DNA of 64,000 bases, from NCBI RefSeq assembly GCF_044628455.1, contig NZ_JBIYZW010000001.1:1736001-1800000 (forward strand), given 5' to 3'. Position numbers and translations under genes: made by a program. Shown piece by piece: positions 49,317 through 56,743 of this stretch. The stretch is from Solirubrum sp044628455. Lineage in GTDB: Bacteria; Bacteroidota; Bacteroidia; Cytophagales; Hymenobacteraceae. The notes beneath the pieces were generated by a model. That model saw only the letters and a list, made by a program, of their open reading frames with translations, was not told where the DNA came from and ran no database searches. Each line of letters opens with the position of its first letter. Position 1 is the first letter of the stretch.

Positions 49317-50564
49317 ATGCCCCATCCCCTTGCCTGCCTGCTCGCCGCCGCCGCGCTGCTCACAACCCTGCCCGCCGCGGCCCAGAACGACTACGAAAAG
49401 ACGGTGAAGGACGGCTTCCCGGTAAACGTGTTCAAGCCCGGCAAGGTGGAGGCCACCGACGCCCGCGTAGCCCAGCTGAAGGCTCCGGCCGGCTTCACCG
49501 TGAGCAAGTTTGCCGAAAACGTGGGCAAGCCCCGCATGCTGGCTGTGGCCCCCAACGGCGACGTGTACGTGTCGGACCGCGACAAAGGCACCGTGATGCT
49601 GGTGCGCGACGCCAACCAGGACGGCAAAGCGGAGCTGACCAAAACCCTGGTGCAGCGGCCCGACCTGCACGGCCTCGCCCTGAAAGACGGCAAGCTCTAC
49701 CTCAGCGCCATTCGCGAGCTGTTCGTGGCCGACGTCAAGGCCGACGGCACGCTGGGCGAGCTGAAGACGCTCTACAACGACCTGCCCGATGCCGGCCAGC
49801 ACCCCAACCGCACCCTGGCCTTCGGGCCCGACGGGCAGCTCTACCTCTCGGTGGGCAGTACCTGCAACGCCTGCGACGAGCGCAACAAGGAGCAGGCCAC
49901 CATGCTGCTGGTGAAACCCGACGGCTCGGGCCGGCGCGTGTGGGCCCGGGGGCTGCGCAACACCATCGGCTTCGGCTGGCACCCCGTCAGCAAGGCGCTG
50001 TGGGGCTTCGACCACGGCATCGACTGGCTGGGCGACGAAGACCAGCGCGAGGAGCTGAACGAGCTACGCGAAGGAGCCGACTACGGCTGGCCCTATGTGT
50101 ACGCCGACGGCAAAATTCCGCCCCACCCCCAGCCCGCCGACATGACGCCCGAGCAGTACGCCGCCAAAACGGTGAAGCCCGCGCTGCTCTACGCCGCCCA
50201 CGCCGCCCCGCTGGGCATGGTGTTCAACACCGGCCGGCAGTTCCCACAGGAGTACCAGAACGACGCCTTCGCCACCATGCACGGCTCCTGGAACCGCGCC
50301 GAGCCCTCGGGCTACCGCATCGTGCGGGTGCGCTACGACGCGCAGGGCCGCGCCACCGGCATCGAGGATTTCGTGACGGGCTGGCTGGTGAATGGCAACA
50401 AGGAGCAGTTCGGCCGCGTGTGCGGCATCGCGCAGCACCCCGACGGCTCCCTGCTGGTAACCGACGACTCGAACGGCGTGATTTACCGGGTGGCCTACAC
50501 CGGCGCGGGCGGCAAAGCCCCGGCGCCATCGGGCAAAACGAAGGTGAAAGCGAAGAAGGGCTAG
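49317..50564 (+). CDS. PQQ-type soluble sugar dehydrogenase / sorbosone dehydrogenase-like
   Basis: This 415-aa protein starts at ATG 49317 with a signal peptide (MPHPLACLLAAAALLTTLPA, cut near AQN). It forms a six-bladed beta-propeller of the GSDH/sorbosone dehydrogenase group: GFTVSKFAENVGKPRMLAVA, NRTLAFGPDGQLYLSVGS, RGLRNTIGFGWHP and MHGSWNRAEPSGY. Members oxidise aldoses with PQQ; not all bind it. It is divergent from the LytS-type kinase across a 138-bp promoter region. The Lys-rich C-terminal tail (KTKVKAKKG) is likely flexible. Confidence 0.9.
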   Translation: MPHPLACLLAAAALLTTLPAAAQNDYEKTVKDGFPVNVFKPGKVEATDARVAQLKAPAGFTVSKFAENVGKPRMLAVAPNGDVYVSDRDKGTVMLVRDANQDGKAELTKTLVQRPDLHGLALKDGKLYLSAIRELFVADVKADGTLGELKTLYNDLPDAGQHPNRTLAFGPDGQLYLSVGSTCNACDERNKEQATMLLVKPDGSGRRVWARGLRNTIGFGWHPVSKALWGFDHGIDWLGDEDQREELNELREGADYGWPYVYADGKIPPHPQPADMTPEQYAAKTVKPALLYAAHAAPLGMVFNTGRQFPQEYQNDAFATMHGSWNRAEPSGYRIVRVRYDAQGRATGIEDFVTGWLVNGNKEQFGRVCGIAQHPDGSLLVTDDSNGVIYRVAYTGAGGKAPAPSGKTKVKAKKG

Positions 50565-50592
50565 GGAAAGCAGTAGAAGATGACAAGTGCCC

Positions 50593-50681
50593 GTCATCCT
50601 GAGCCACAGGCGAAGGACCTAACCACCGATGAACGACTGGTTCTGACGGGGCACGGTTCTTCGCCTGTGGCTCAGGATGAC
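50593..50681. repeat. Intact REP-like palindrome
   Basis: A perfect 23-bp inverted repeat (50593-50615 and 50659-50681; arm starts GTCATCCTGAGCCACAGG) encloses 43 nt. The arm ends GCGAAG. It lies between the sugar dehydrogenase and the tandem paralogues. Confidence 0.9.
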
Positions 50682-50789
50682 AGACAAGTAATTCCGCCCG
50701 AGTTGTCCCAGCCACTTGAGCTGGATTAATCATGACATGCCAATGCGGACGGATAGTGCGTTCTTACGCCAGATTCCCGCCAGTTCGTT

Positions 50790-51527
50790 ATGTACGTCGT
50801 GCGCCGCCATTCGCGTAAGCTGTTCTTTCCCGCCGGGCTGCTGGCACTGGCGTGGCTACTGGTGCTGGGCTGTGCGCTGATAGCCCGTAACCCGCCGGCA
50901 CCGCTCCAAACGTCGGTCATGTTGTCGCTCATGCCACTGGGCAACAAGATGAAAAACACCTTTGATGCCTACGATAAGGGCCTAGCGGTCATTTGGAATG
51001 CATTTTATGGCCCGTCTGCTCACCTCGAAACGCTTCGCTCCTGGCACACGGTAGAGTTTACGGGCAATCCGTGGCAGGACTATTACAGTGCCCGCCTGAC
51101 GAGCTTCTACCTGCAGCATTTGACCGCAGCGCCCGATGTGGATGCCGGTGTGCGAATACGCCTGCAGCCGAAGACAACCTACCGCCAACTTGTTACGCTT
51201 CTGGATGAGTTTACGGTAGCTGGTTTCAAGTCCTATTACGTCGACTTTCGCTCCGAACCAGCTACGCTTTACCTGATTACCCGCAAGCCCGAGCCTTTCG
51301 TTCTAGACCCTGGCGGATGCTTGGTAATGGCTCAGGAACCTGCGCCTCCGCGCCCCGAGCCCACCTGGCTCGACCGAATCGGACAACTCTCCGCACTGCT
51401 GGTCAATCCGGAGTCACACCAAACCCCACTACTGATTGCGGCGCTGGCCGTAGCTGGCGTGGCTGCGCTGCGGCTGCTGGCCGCGGCCGGCTTAGAGTTG
51501 CGGCAGCTGCGGACAGCCCGGCTGTAG
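50790..51527 (+). CDS. Membrane protein, tandem paralogue 1
   Basis: This 245-aa protein has an N-terminal transmembrane helix (about 12-31, FPAGLLALAWLLVLGCAL), a periplasmic or cytoplasmic body and a C-terminal helix (about 208-228, PLLIAALAVAGVAALRLLA). The body has TVEFTGNPWQDYYSARLTSF and VRIRLQPKTTYRQLVTLLDE, which recalls the ExbD/TolR C-terminal fold, but I am not sure. The first 30 residues are identical to the next gene's product, while residues about 31-65 differ strongly. The pair is a recent tandem duplication with a 76-bp gap. Function is unknown. Confidence 0.78.
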   Translation: MYVVRRHSRKLFFPAGLLALAWLLVLGCALIARNPPAPLQTSVMLSLMPLGNKMKNTFDAYDKGLAVIWNAFYGPSAHLETLRSWHTVEFTGNPWQDYYSARLTSFYLQHLTAAPDVDAGVRIRLQPKTTYRQLVTLLDEFTVAGFKSYYVDFRSEPATLYLITRKPEPFVLDPGGCLVMAQEPAPPRPEPTWLDRIGQLSALLVNPESHQTPLLIAALAVAGVAALRLLAAAGLELRQLRTARL

Positions 51528-51603
51528 CCAAGTCGCAGCAGCAGCCACTGGTCTAAACACACCTTCTGCTTAAACTCGTCGGGACTACCGACCTTTCTGC
51601 CTG

Positions 51604-52341
51604 ATGTACGTCGTGCGCCGCCATTCGCGTAAGCTGTTCTTCCCCGCCGGGCTGCTGGCCTTGGCGTGGCTGCTGGTGCTGGGCTGTGCGCTGGTCAATC
51701 AACGGCTGTCGTCCACGCGCCGGACAGCAGTGCCGATATTTCCATGGCCGAAGGACACGCCCTCTTGGGTTAACAGTGATAATCATGCTGATCGGCTCGG
51801 CATCGGGCGGGCATACTATGGCCCGGCAGCTGGGCTGGAAGCATTTCGCTCCTGGCAGACGGTGGAGTTTACGGGCAACCCGTGGCAGGACTATTACAGC
51901 GCCCGCCTGACCAGCTTCTACCTGCAGCAGCTGGCCGCCGCGCCCGATGAGGACGCCGGCGTACGAATACGCCTACAGCCGAAGACAACTTATCAGCGCC
52001 TGATTCGCTTAATGGATGAGTTTGCAATAGCAGGTCTCAGAAAGTGGTTGATCGACTTTCGGCGCGAACCCGTCACCATCTATCTCATCACCCACAAGCC
52101 GATTCCTCGCGTTCTACTACCTGGGGCTCTACCATCCGAGGATATAGTAGAAATTACACCGCCGTATCAGGAACTCACCTGGCTCGACCAACTCGGGCAA
52201 CTCTCCCAGCTGCTGACCAATGCCGAGTCGCGCCAGGCGCCACTGCTGATTGCGGCGCTGGCCGTAGCTGTTATGGCCGCGCTGCGGCTGCTGGCCGCGG
52301 CCGGGCTGGAATTGCGGCATCTGCGGACGGCCCGGCTGTAG
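51604..52341 (+). CDS. Membrane protein, tandem paralogue 2
   Basis: This 245-aa protein is a paralogue of the preceding gene. Identical regions are the first 30 residues, FTGNPWQDYYSARLTSFYLQ and most of the C-terminal helix (PLLIAALAVA ... LLAAAGLELR). The divergent parts are residues about 31-65 and the linker at about 165-200. The same length and the 814-bp repeat distance show duplication of the whole unit including its upstream part. It ends 55 bp before the symporter gene. Confidence 0.78.
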   Translation: MYVVRRHSRKLFFPAGLLALAWLLVLGCALVNQRLSSTRRTAVPIFPWPKDTPSWVNSDNHADRLGIGRAYYGPAAGLEAFRSWQTVEFTGNPWQDYYSARLTSFYLQQLAAAPDEDAGVRIRLQPKTTYQRLIRLMDEFAIAGLRKWLIDFRREPVTIYLITHKPIPRVLLPGALPSEDIVEITPPYQELTWLDQLGQLSQLLTNAESRQAPLLIAALAVAVMAALRLLAAAGLELRHLRTARL

Positions 52342-52395
52342 CCAAGTAGATGCAGCGGCGTTTCCGACCCACGTTTCGGCCCTAACTTGCCCGCT

Positions 52396-53679
52396 ATGCC
52401 GAAGCTCGCCCGCAACCTCACGTTTCAGGTACTCACCGCCATCGTCCTGGGCGTATTGGTGGGGGCGCTGTGGCCGGGCGTGGGCAGCGCGCTCAAGCCG
52501 GTGGGCGAGGTGTTCATCCGCCTCATCAAAATGCTCATCGCGCCCATCATCTTCCTGACGGTGGTGCTGGGTATCGGCTCCATCGGCTCGCTCAAGAAAG
52601 TGGGGCGCGTGGGCGGCAAGGCGCTGCTGTACTTCGAGCTGATAACGACCCTGGCCCTGGTCATCGGGGTGGCGGCGGCCAACCTGGTGCAGCCCGGTGC
52701 GGGCGTCGATACCAGCGGCGTGGCGGCCCGGGCGGCCGAAACGGGCAAGTACATCGAGAAGGCCCAGGACATGGACTGGGTGGCCTTCTTCACCCACATC
52801 GTGCCCGAAAACCTCGTCGGTGCCTTTGCCCAGGGCGAGGTGCTGCAGGTGCTGCTGGTGGCCGTGCTGTTTGGGCTGGCCCTCACCCACCTGGGTGAGG
52901 CCACAGCGCGGCCGCTGCTGCACACCTTCGAGCGCCTGAGCCACGTGCTGTTCGGCATGCTGGCCATGATCATGAAGCTGGCCCCGCTGGGCGCCTTCGG
53001 CGGCATGGCCTACACCATTGGCACCTACGGGCTGAGCACGCTGCTGCCGCTGGCCAAGCTCATGGCCGCGGTGTACCTGACCATGCTGCTGTTCGTGTTT
53101 GGGGTGCTGGGCGCGGTGGCGCGCTACTACCGCTTCAGCTTGTGGCGGCTGCTGGGCTTTATCCGCGAAGAGCTGCTGCTGGTGCTGGGCACCTCCTCGT
53201 CCGAGTCGGCCCTGCCGCGCATCATGGACAAGCTCACGGCCTACGGCTGCTCCCGCTCGGTGGTGGGGCTGGTGGTGCCCACGGGCTACTCCTTCAACCT
53301 CGACGGCACCACCATCTACCTCTCGATGGCCAGCATCTTCCTGGCCCAGGCCTTCAACATTCCGCTCACTCTGGGCCAGCAGCTCACCATCATCGGCATT
53401 CTGATGCTCACCAGCAAGGGCGCGGCGGGCGTCACGGGCTCGGGCTTCGTGGTGCTGGCCTCCACGCTGGCCGCCACCAAGGTCATTCCCGTGGAGGGCA
53501 TGGCCCTGCTGCTGGGCGTCGACCGGTTTATGTCGGAGGCGCGGGCCATTACCAACCTCATCGGCAACGCCGTGGCCACGGTGGTGGTGGCCAAAAGCGA
53601 AAACGAGTTCGACGAGCTGAAGAACAAGCTGGCCCTGGCGGGCGTGGTCCACCCCGAAAGCGAAGTTGGCGCCGACTGA
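52396..53679 (+). CDS. Dicarboxylate/amino acid:cation symporter (DAACS)
   Basis: This 427-aa membrane protein of the GltP/DctA/GltPh family starts at ATG 52396. The HP1 serine-rich loop is LGTSSSESALPRIMDKL, TM7 carries NLDGTTIYLSM (family NMDGT) and HP2 is SKGAAGVTGSGFVVLAS. TM8 has VDRFMSEARAITNLIGNAVAT. It co-transports glutamate/aspartate or C4-dicarboxylates with sodium or protons. Arg in TM8 (EARAITN) is the residue that in GltPh helps bind acidic side chains. It is a single gene. Confidence 0.95.
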   Translation: MPKLARNLTFQVLTAIVLGVLVGALWPGVGSALKPVGEVFIRLIKMLIAPIIFLTVVLGIGSIGSLKKVGRVGGKALLYFELITTLALVIGVAAANLVQPGAGVDTSGVAARAAETGKYIEKAQDMDWVAFFTHIVPENLVGAFAQGEVLQVLLVAVLFGLALTHLGEATARPLLHTFERLSHVLFGMLAMIMKLAPLGAFGGMAYTIGTYGLSTLLPLAKLMAAVYLTMLLFVFGVLGAVARYYRFSLWRLLGFIREELLLVLGTSSSESALPRIMDKLTAYGCSRSVVGLVVPTGYSFNLDGTTIYLSMASIFLAQAFNIPLTLGQQLTIIGILMLTSKGAAGVTGSGFVVLASTLAATKVIPVEGMALLLGVDRFMSEARAITNLIGNAVATVVVAKSENEFDELKNKLALAGVVHPESEVGAD

Positions 53680-53748
53680 TGCGGGCCGCGCGGACGCCAC
53701 TGGCGCAAGTAGCCAGGTCGTCAGGCAAAGCCCAGGCTGAAAAAAGAC

Positions 53749-54168
53749 GTCATGCTGAGCCTCGGGCGAAGCATCTCTACCGCTTCGTTATTCGGTAAAT
53801 GCAGCGACACAGAAACTGCGTCAATCCCCATCATGATCTACACCAAGCGACGCTTTGCGGCGGAATTATTGGCAGAGTTAGAGCGTGATGTAGCCGAGGC
53901 TGCTCCCGCTTTTTCGGTCGAAAGACTGGCCCGTTGGGCGTCTACCAAGCATTTCACTTATCAAGGCCAGCTGGAGGCCGGTTTAGAAGACAGCATATTG
54001 ACCATTATGCTAATGGCCGATGGGCCAGAGTTTGAGCTGGACATCCATCAAATTAGGCACTTGGCGCATAAACTCTTGGGCTTTACAGGCTGATTACTGG
54101 GCTACTGGGCAGATCCGGATTTGCCCTCAACGAAGCGGTAGAGATGCTTCGGCTGCGCTCAGCATGAC
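53749..54168. mobile_element. REP-like inverted halves flanking a small gene
   Basis: The left half (53749-53789; GTCATGCTGAGC ... CGAAGCATCTCTACCGCTTC) and the right half (54129-54168) are inverted copies, identical over 12 + 22 bp with a 5-6 bp variable core. They bracket about 340 bp carrying one 86-aa frame. It could be a MITE-like cargo unit or two REP copies that happened to land on both sides. Confidence 0.6.
53833..54093 (+). CDS. Small hypothetical protein inside the inverted repeats
   Basis: This 86-aa protein starts at ATG 53833 (MIYTKRRFAAELLAELERDV). It has amphipathic helices (LLAELERDVAEAAPAF, SVERLARWAS) and an acidic mid-part (QLEAGLEDSILTIMLMADGP), with no membrane segment. 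Base use is clearly less GC-rich than in neighbours (many TTA/GAG/GAT codons), suggesting different origin. I do not recognise the family. The gene lies wholly between the REP-like inverted copies. Confidence 0.6.
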   Translation: MIYTKRRFAAELLAELERDVAEAAPAFSVERLARWASTKHFTYQGQLEAGLEDSILTIMLMADGPEFELDIHQIRHLAHKLLGFTG

Positions 54169-54212
54169 AACTTCCCTTTGCTCGCCGGCTCCGTTGCGTA
54201 CCCGCGCAACGG

Positions 54213-54419
54213 CATCCAGGCCCATGCAAACCGTTTCCCAGCCCATGCCCGGCGTTTCCCGGACCGTGCGCGAGGCTTCCCGGGCCGTGCAAACTGCGTC
54301 CCGGCCCATGCGCAACACTTCCCGGCCCGTGCACCGCGCTTCCCTCGGGTGAACCGAGCTCCCCGGCCCATACCCAACCTTCCCGCTGCGTAACCGACTT
54401 TCCCGGCCCATAACCACCT
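54213..54419. repeat. Ten-unit 20-21-bp tandem array
   Basis: Units begin at 54213, 54234, 54255, 54276, 54297, 54318, 54339, 54359, 54379 and 54399. The consensus is (C/T)TTCCCGGCC then C(A/G)TGC or CATAC plus a variable end. The first six are exactly 21 bp; three later ones are 20 bp. No palindrome is conserved. The rest of 54420-54559 holds no other feature. Confidence 0.82.
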
Positions 54420-54559
54420 GTTCACCCACCCTACTGGCCCGGCCCCGCCGCGCGCCGCGGCCGAATAAAATGGCACTTTGCGCGCCCCGAATGCGTTTTC
54501 CGCGTAGTTCTATCTCGTTAAATTGACTGCCGCCTAGCCGCGGCCCGCTTATTCCCCGC

Positions 54560-55120
54560 ATGGCTGCACTTGCTCCCGCCCTTCGCAAAGCCCTTCTCAG
54601 CCTGCCGCAGAAGGAAAAAGACCAGCTGCTGGTGCGCCTCGTGTGCCAGGACAAGGTGCTCACCGAGCAGCTGCAATTCCGCCTGCTCGAAGGCCCCGAG
54701 GCCCTGGAAGAGCGCCGCGCCCAGCTGCGCGAGCGGCTCGACGACCCCGTGCGCGGCTTCCACCCCACCCCCAACGACCTGCTGCTGATCGTGCGCCAGC
54801 TGCAGAACCAGATCAGCTACCACGCCAAAATCACCGGCGACGCCTTCGGCGAAGTCGAGCTGACGGTGCGCCTGCTCAACAACGTGTTCCGCGCCCAGCC
54901 CGCCGCCGTGGCCCGCCTCACCGGCACCACCCAGCTGCTGCTCAACCACCTGGCGCGCCGCACCGACACCGTGCTGCGGCAGGCCGACAAGCTCGAAGCC
55001 GACTACCACCTGGAGCTGGCCGATGCCATCAACGAGCTGCTCACCAACCTCTACGCTACCGCCGCCGCGCCCCTGGCCCGCGACCTGGCCCTGCCCAAGC
55101 AGTGGGGCGTGTTTCAGTGA
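54560..55120 (+). CDS. Conserved helical hypothetical protein
   Basis: This 186-aa soluble, mostly alpha-helical protein starts MAALAPALRKALLSLPQKEK. Parts such as KDQLLVRLVCQDKVLTEQLQ and HLARRTDTVLRQADKLEADY look like packed helical hairpins. No enzyme signature is visible. Homologues of this type seem common in Cytophagales, from memory. The stop TGA lies inside the first unit of a heptad palindrome, so the C terminus (FQ) abuts a repeat. It is convergent with the TonB gene. Confidence 0.8.
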   Translation: MAALAPALRKALLSLPQKEKDQLLVRLVCQDKVLTEQLQFRLLEGPEALEERRAQLRERLDDPVRGFHPTPNDLLLIVRQLQNQISYHAKITGDAFGEVELTVRLLNNVFRAQPAAVARLTGTTQLLLNHLARRTDTVLRQADKLEADYHLELADAINELLTNLYATAAAPLARDLALPKQWGVFQ

Positions 55121-55252
55121 ACATTTATCATTTATCAGCCGGTGAGGTACAGGGCTTCAGACCTAAACCGGGCGCCCCATTTGCCCGCTCGTCAGCTCCC
55201 TGCTTCAGTCCGGCCGCTGATAAATGTTCACTGATAACTGATCAATGACTAC
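55117..55252. repeat. Heptad palindrome between convergent genes
   Basis: The left arm has GTGAACA and TTTATCA twice (55117-55137). The right arm has TGATAAA, TGTTCAC, TGATAAC, TGATCAA and TGACTAC (55218-55252). A 16-bp perfect complement joins 55115-55130 and 55218-55233. The left arm supplies the stop of the helical hypothetical gene and the right arm that of the TonB gene. Confidence 0.82.
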
Positions 55253-55692
55253 AGCGCCCGGAAGATGATGGGCAGGGTGTAGGATACCTTCACCGGCCGG
55301 CCGGCTATCAGCCCGGGCGTCCACCAGGGCATGATGCGCACCAGCCGCAGCGCCTCCTGGTCGAGGCCGTAGCCCAGACCCTTTACCACCTGCGGGTCGA
55401 TGATGTGGCCGCGCTCGTCGACCACGAACTGCACGTACACCTTGCCCGACACGCCCCGGCCCAGCGCCTCGGCCGGGTACTGCAGCTTCTGCTGCAAAAA
55501 CTTGCCGAAGGCCCCCGCGCCCCCCGGGAACTGCGGCATTACCTCGGCCGTGTGGTACACCGGGGCCAGCGGCGGCGCTCCCGCGGCGGCCGCTTCGGTG
55601 GCGGTTACGGTCGGCGCCTGGTCGGCCTGGGCCACGGCGCGGCCGGAGCCAAGCAGCTCCCAGCCAATGAGCAGAAACAGAAGGCGGTACAT
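55249..55692 (-). CDS. TonB C-terminal domain protein
   Basis: This 147-aa protein starts at ATG 55692 with a signal/anchor (MYRLLFLLIGWELLGSGRAV). The rest is a TonB C-terminal domain: MPQFPGGAGAFGKFLQQKLQ, YPAEALGRGVSGKVYVQFVV, GYGLDQEALRLVRIMPWWTPG and VKVSYTLPIIF. It lacks the long proline linker of a classical TonB and may be a periplasmic partner or a small energy transducer. Its stop TAG is in the heptad palindrome. Confidence 0.9.
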   Translation of the reverse strand: MYRLLFLLIGWELLGSGRAVAQADQAPTVTATEAAAAGAPPLAPVYHTAEVMPQFPGGAGAFGKFLQQKLQYPAEALGRGVSGKVYVQFVVDERGHIIDPQVVKGLGYGLDQEALRLVRIMPWWTPGLIAGRPVKVSYTLPIIFRAL

Positions 55693-55916
55693 AGCAGCGA
55701 CGGTGGGTTAAGCACGGGGGCAAAGCTAACCGCGGCCCCGCGGCCCCAAGTCAAGCCAGCGTTATGCTTGCGTTGCGCCTGCGTTGGTAACATAGGCCGA
55801 TTGCGTAGGCAGCAGGCTTTTTGGCATCCTTTCGGGGCCTTGCACAGTACAACGCAAGACGCGGCCGCTTCCGGACCGCCGCGGCGCTTCTCCCGCTAGC
55901 TTCTCTGAGCATATTT

Positions 55917-56213
55917 ATGTCGTATACGCCCACCCCCGAAAACATGCGTGCGCCGGGCAACCTGAGCCCCGCCGAGCTGCGCCTGGCCCTCGACGAGCTG
56001 GACGCCAAAATCAAAACCCTCAATGCGCGCGCCAACGCCACCACGGCCCACTCGCCGCACCACTACCACGAGCACGCCGCCGCCCTCGAAGCCAAGCGCC
56101 ACAAGCTGGCCCAGCAGCTGGCCGGTACCGACGCCAACGCCCAAGGCAGCGTGTGGACCGACATCAAGCGCGGCATTGACACGCTGCGCGACGACATCAG
56201 CAAATTTCTCTAG
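55917..56213 (+). CDS. Small coiled-coil hypothetical protein
   Basis: This 98-aa protein starts at ATG 55917. It is hydrophilic and mainly alpha-helical with coiled-coil character (LRLALDELDAKIKTLNARAN; HEHAAALEAKRHKLAQQLAG) and a histidine cluster (HSPHHYHEH) that may bind metal. It ends GIDTLRDDISKFL, an amphipathic helix reminiscent of sll1863-like stress proteins. It is followed after 3 bp by a lipoprotein gene, so both are one transcript. Confidence 0.78.
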   Translation: MSYTPTPENMRAPGNLSPAELRLALDELDAKIKTLNARANATTAHSPHHYHEHAAALEAKRHKLAQQLAGTDANAQGSVWTDIKRGIDTLRDDISKFL

Positions 56214-56216
56214 CCC

Positions 56217-56546
56217 ATGCTGCTCGCCAAACGACTATTGGGCCTGGTGCTGCTCACCCTGCTGGGCCTGGCCCTGCACGCCTGCACCGCCCAGGAAAGC
56301 TTTCAGAACGCCGAGCAGTGCGCCAAAGTAGAGCTGGGCATGAGCCAGGAGCAGGTGCGCAGCCTGATGGGAGCCCCCACCGGTGACGACCAGGCCCCCG
56401 ACGGCGGCCGCACCTGGTCGTATTTGTTCGGCAGCGCCACCGATACCCAGCCCATCAGCATCGTGTTCGGCGCCGACGGCCGCGTGAGCAGCAAGCAGTG
56501 CGCGCCCCAGGCCCAGGGCGACCAGCGACCCGACAGCGGCAGCTAG
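56217..56546 (+). CDS. SmpA/BamE-like small lipoprotein
   Basis: This 109-aa protein has an N-terminal signal with a lipobox-like LALHAC (Cys 23), so it is probably lipidated. The core is a SmpA/OmlA (BamE-like) fold: CAKVELGMSQEQVRSLMGAP, then TWSYLFGS and PISIVFGADGRVSSKQC. BamE-like proteins bind outer-membrane assembly or envelope components, but this short fold also occurs elsewhere. It is paired with the coiled-coil gene. Confidence 0.8.
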   Translation: MLLAKRLLGLVLLTLLGLALHACTAQESFQNAEQCAKVELGMSQEQVRSLMGAPTGDDQAPDGGRTWSYLFGSATDTQPISIVFGADGRVSSKQCAPQAQGDQRPDSGS

Positions 56547-56568
56547 GCGCTGCTCCTTCAGTTCCCAT

Positions 56569-56602
56569 AAAAAGGCGGTTCCGGCAACGGGGCCGCCTTT
56601 TT
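56569..56602 (+). terminator. Terminator after the BamE-like gene
   Basis: AAAAAGGCGG and CCGCCTTTTT form a 10-bp stem with a 14-nt loop, followed by TCGGG. Confidence 0.9.
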
Positions 56603-56743
56603 TCGGGTTTGCGCCGCTGCCATTCGCCCCGGGTTTTTTCCGCTCGTCCCGCCTGCTTACCGTTCGGCCAGCTTTTGCTTCCGTTGGGCGGCGGCCTGCC
56701 CCACCTTTGGAGCATCAACCACGTCCCACACCGCTCCCAACCC

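Noticed and set aside
53749..54168. Insertion sequence
   Set aside because: The enclosed 86-aa frame has no transposase motif and the inverted ends match the dispersed REP-like family.
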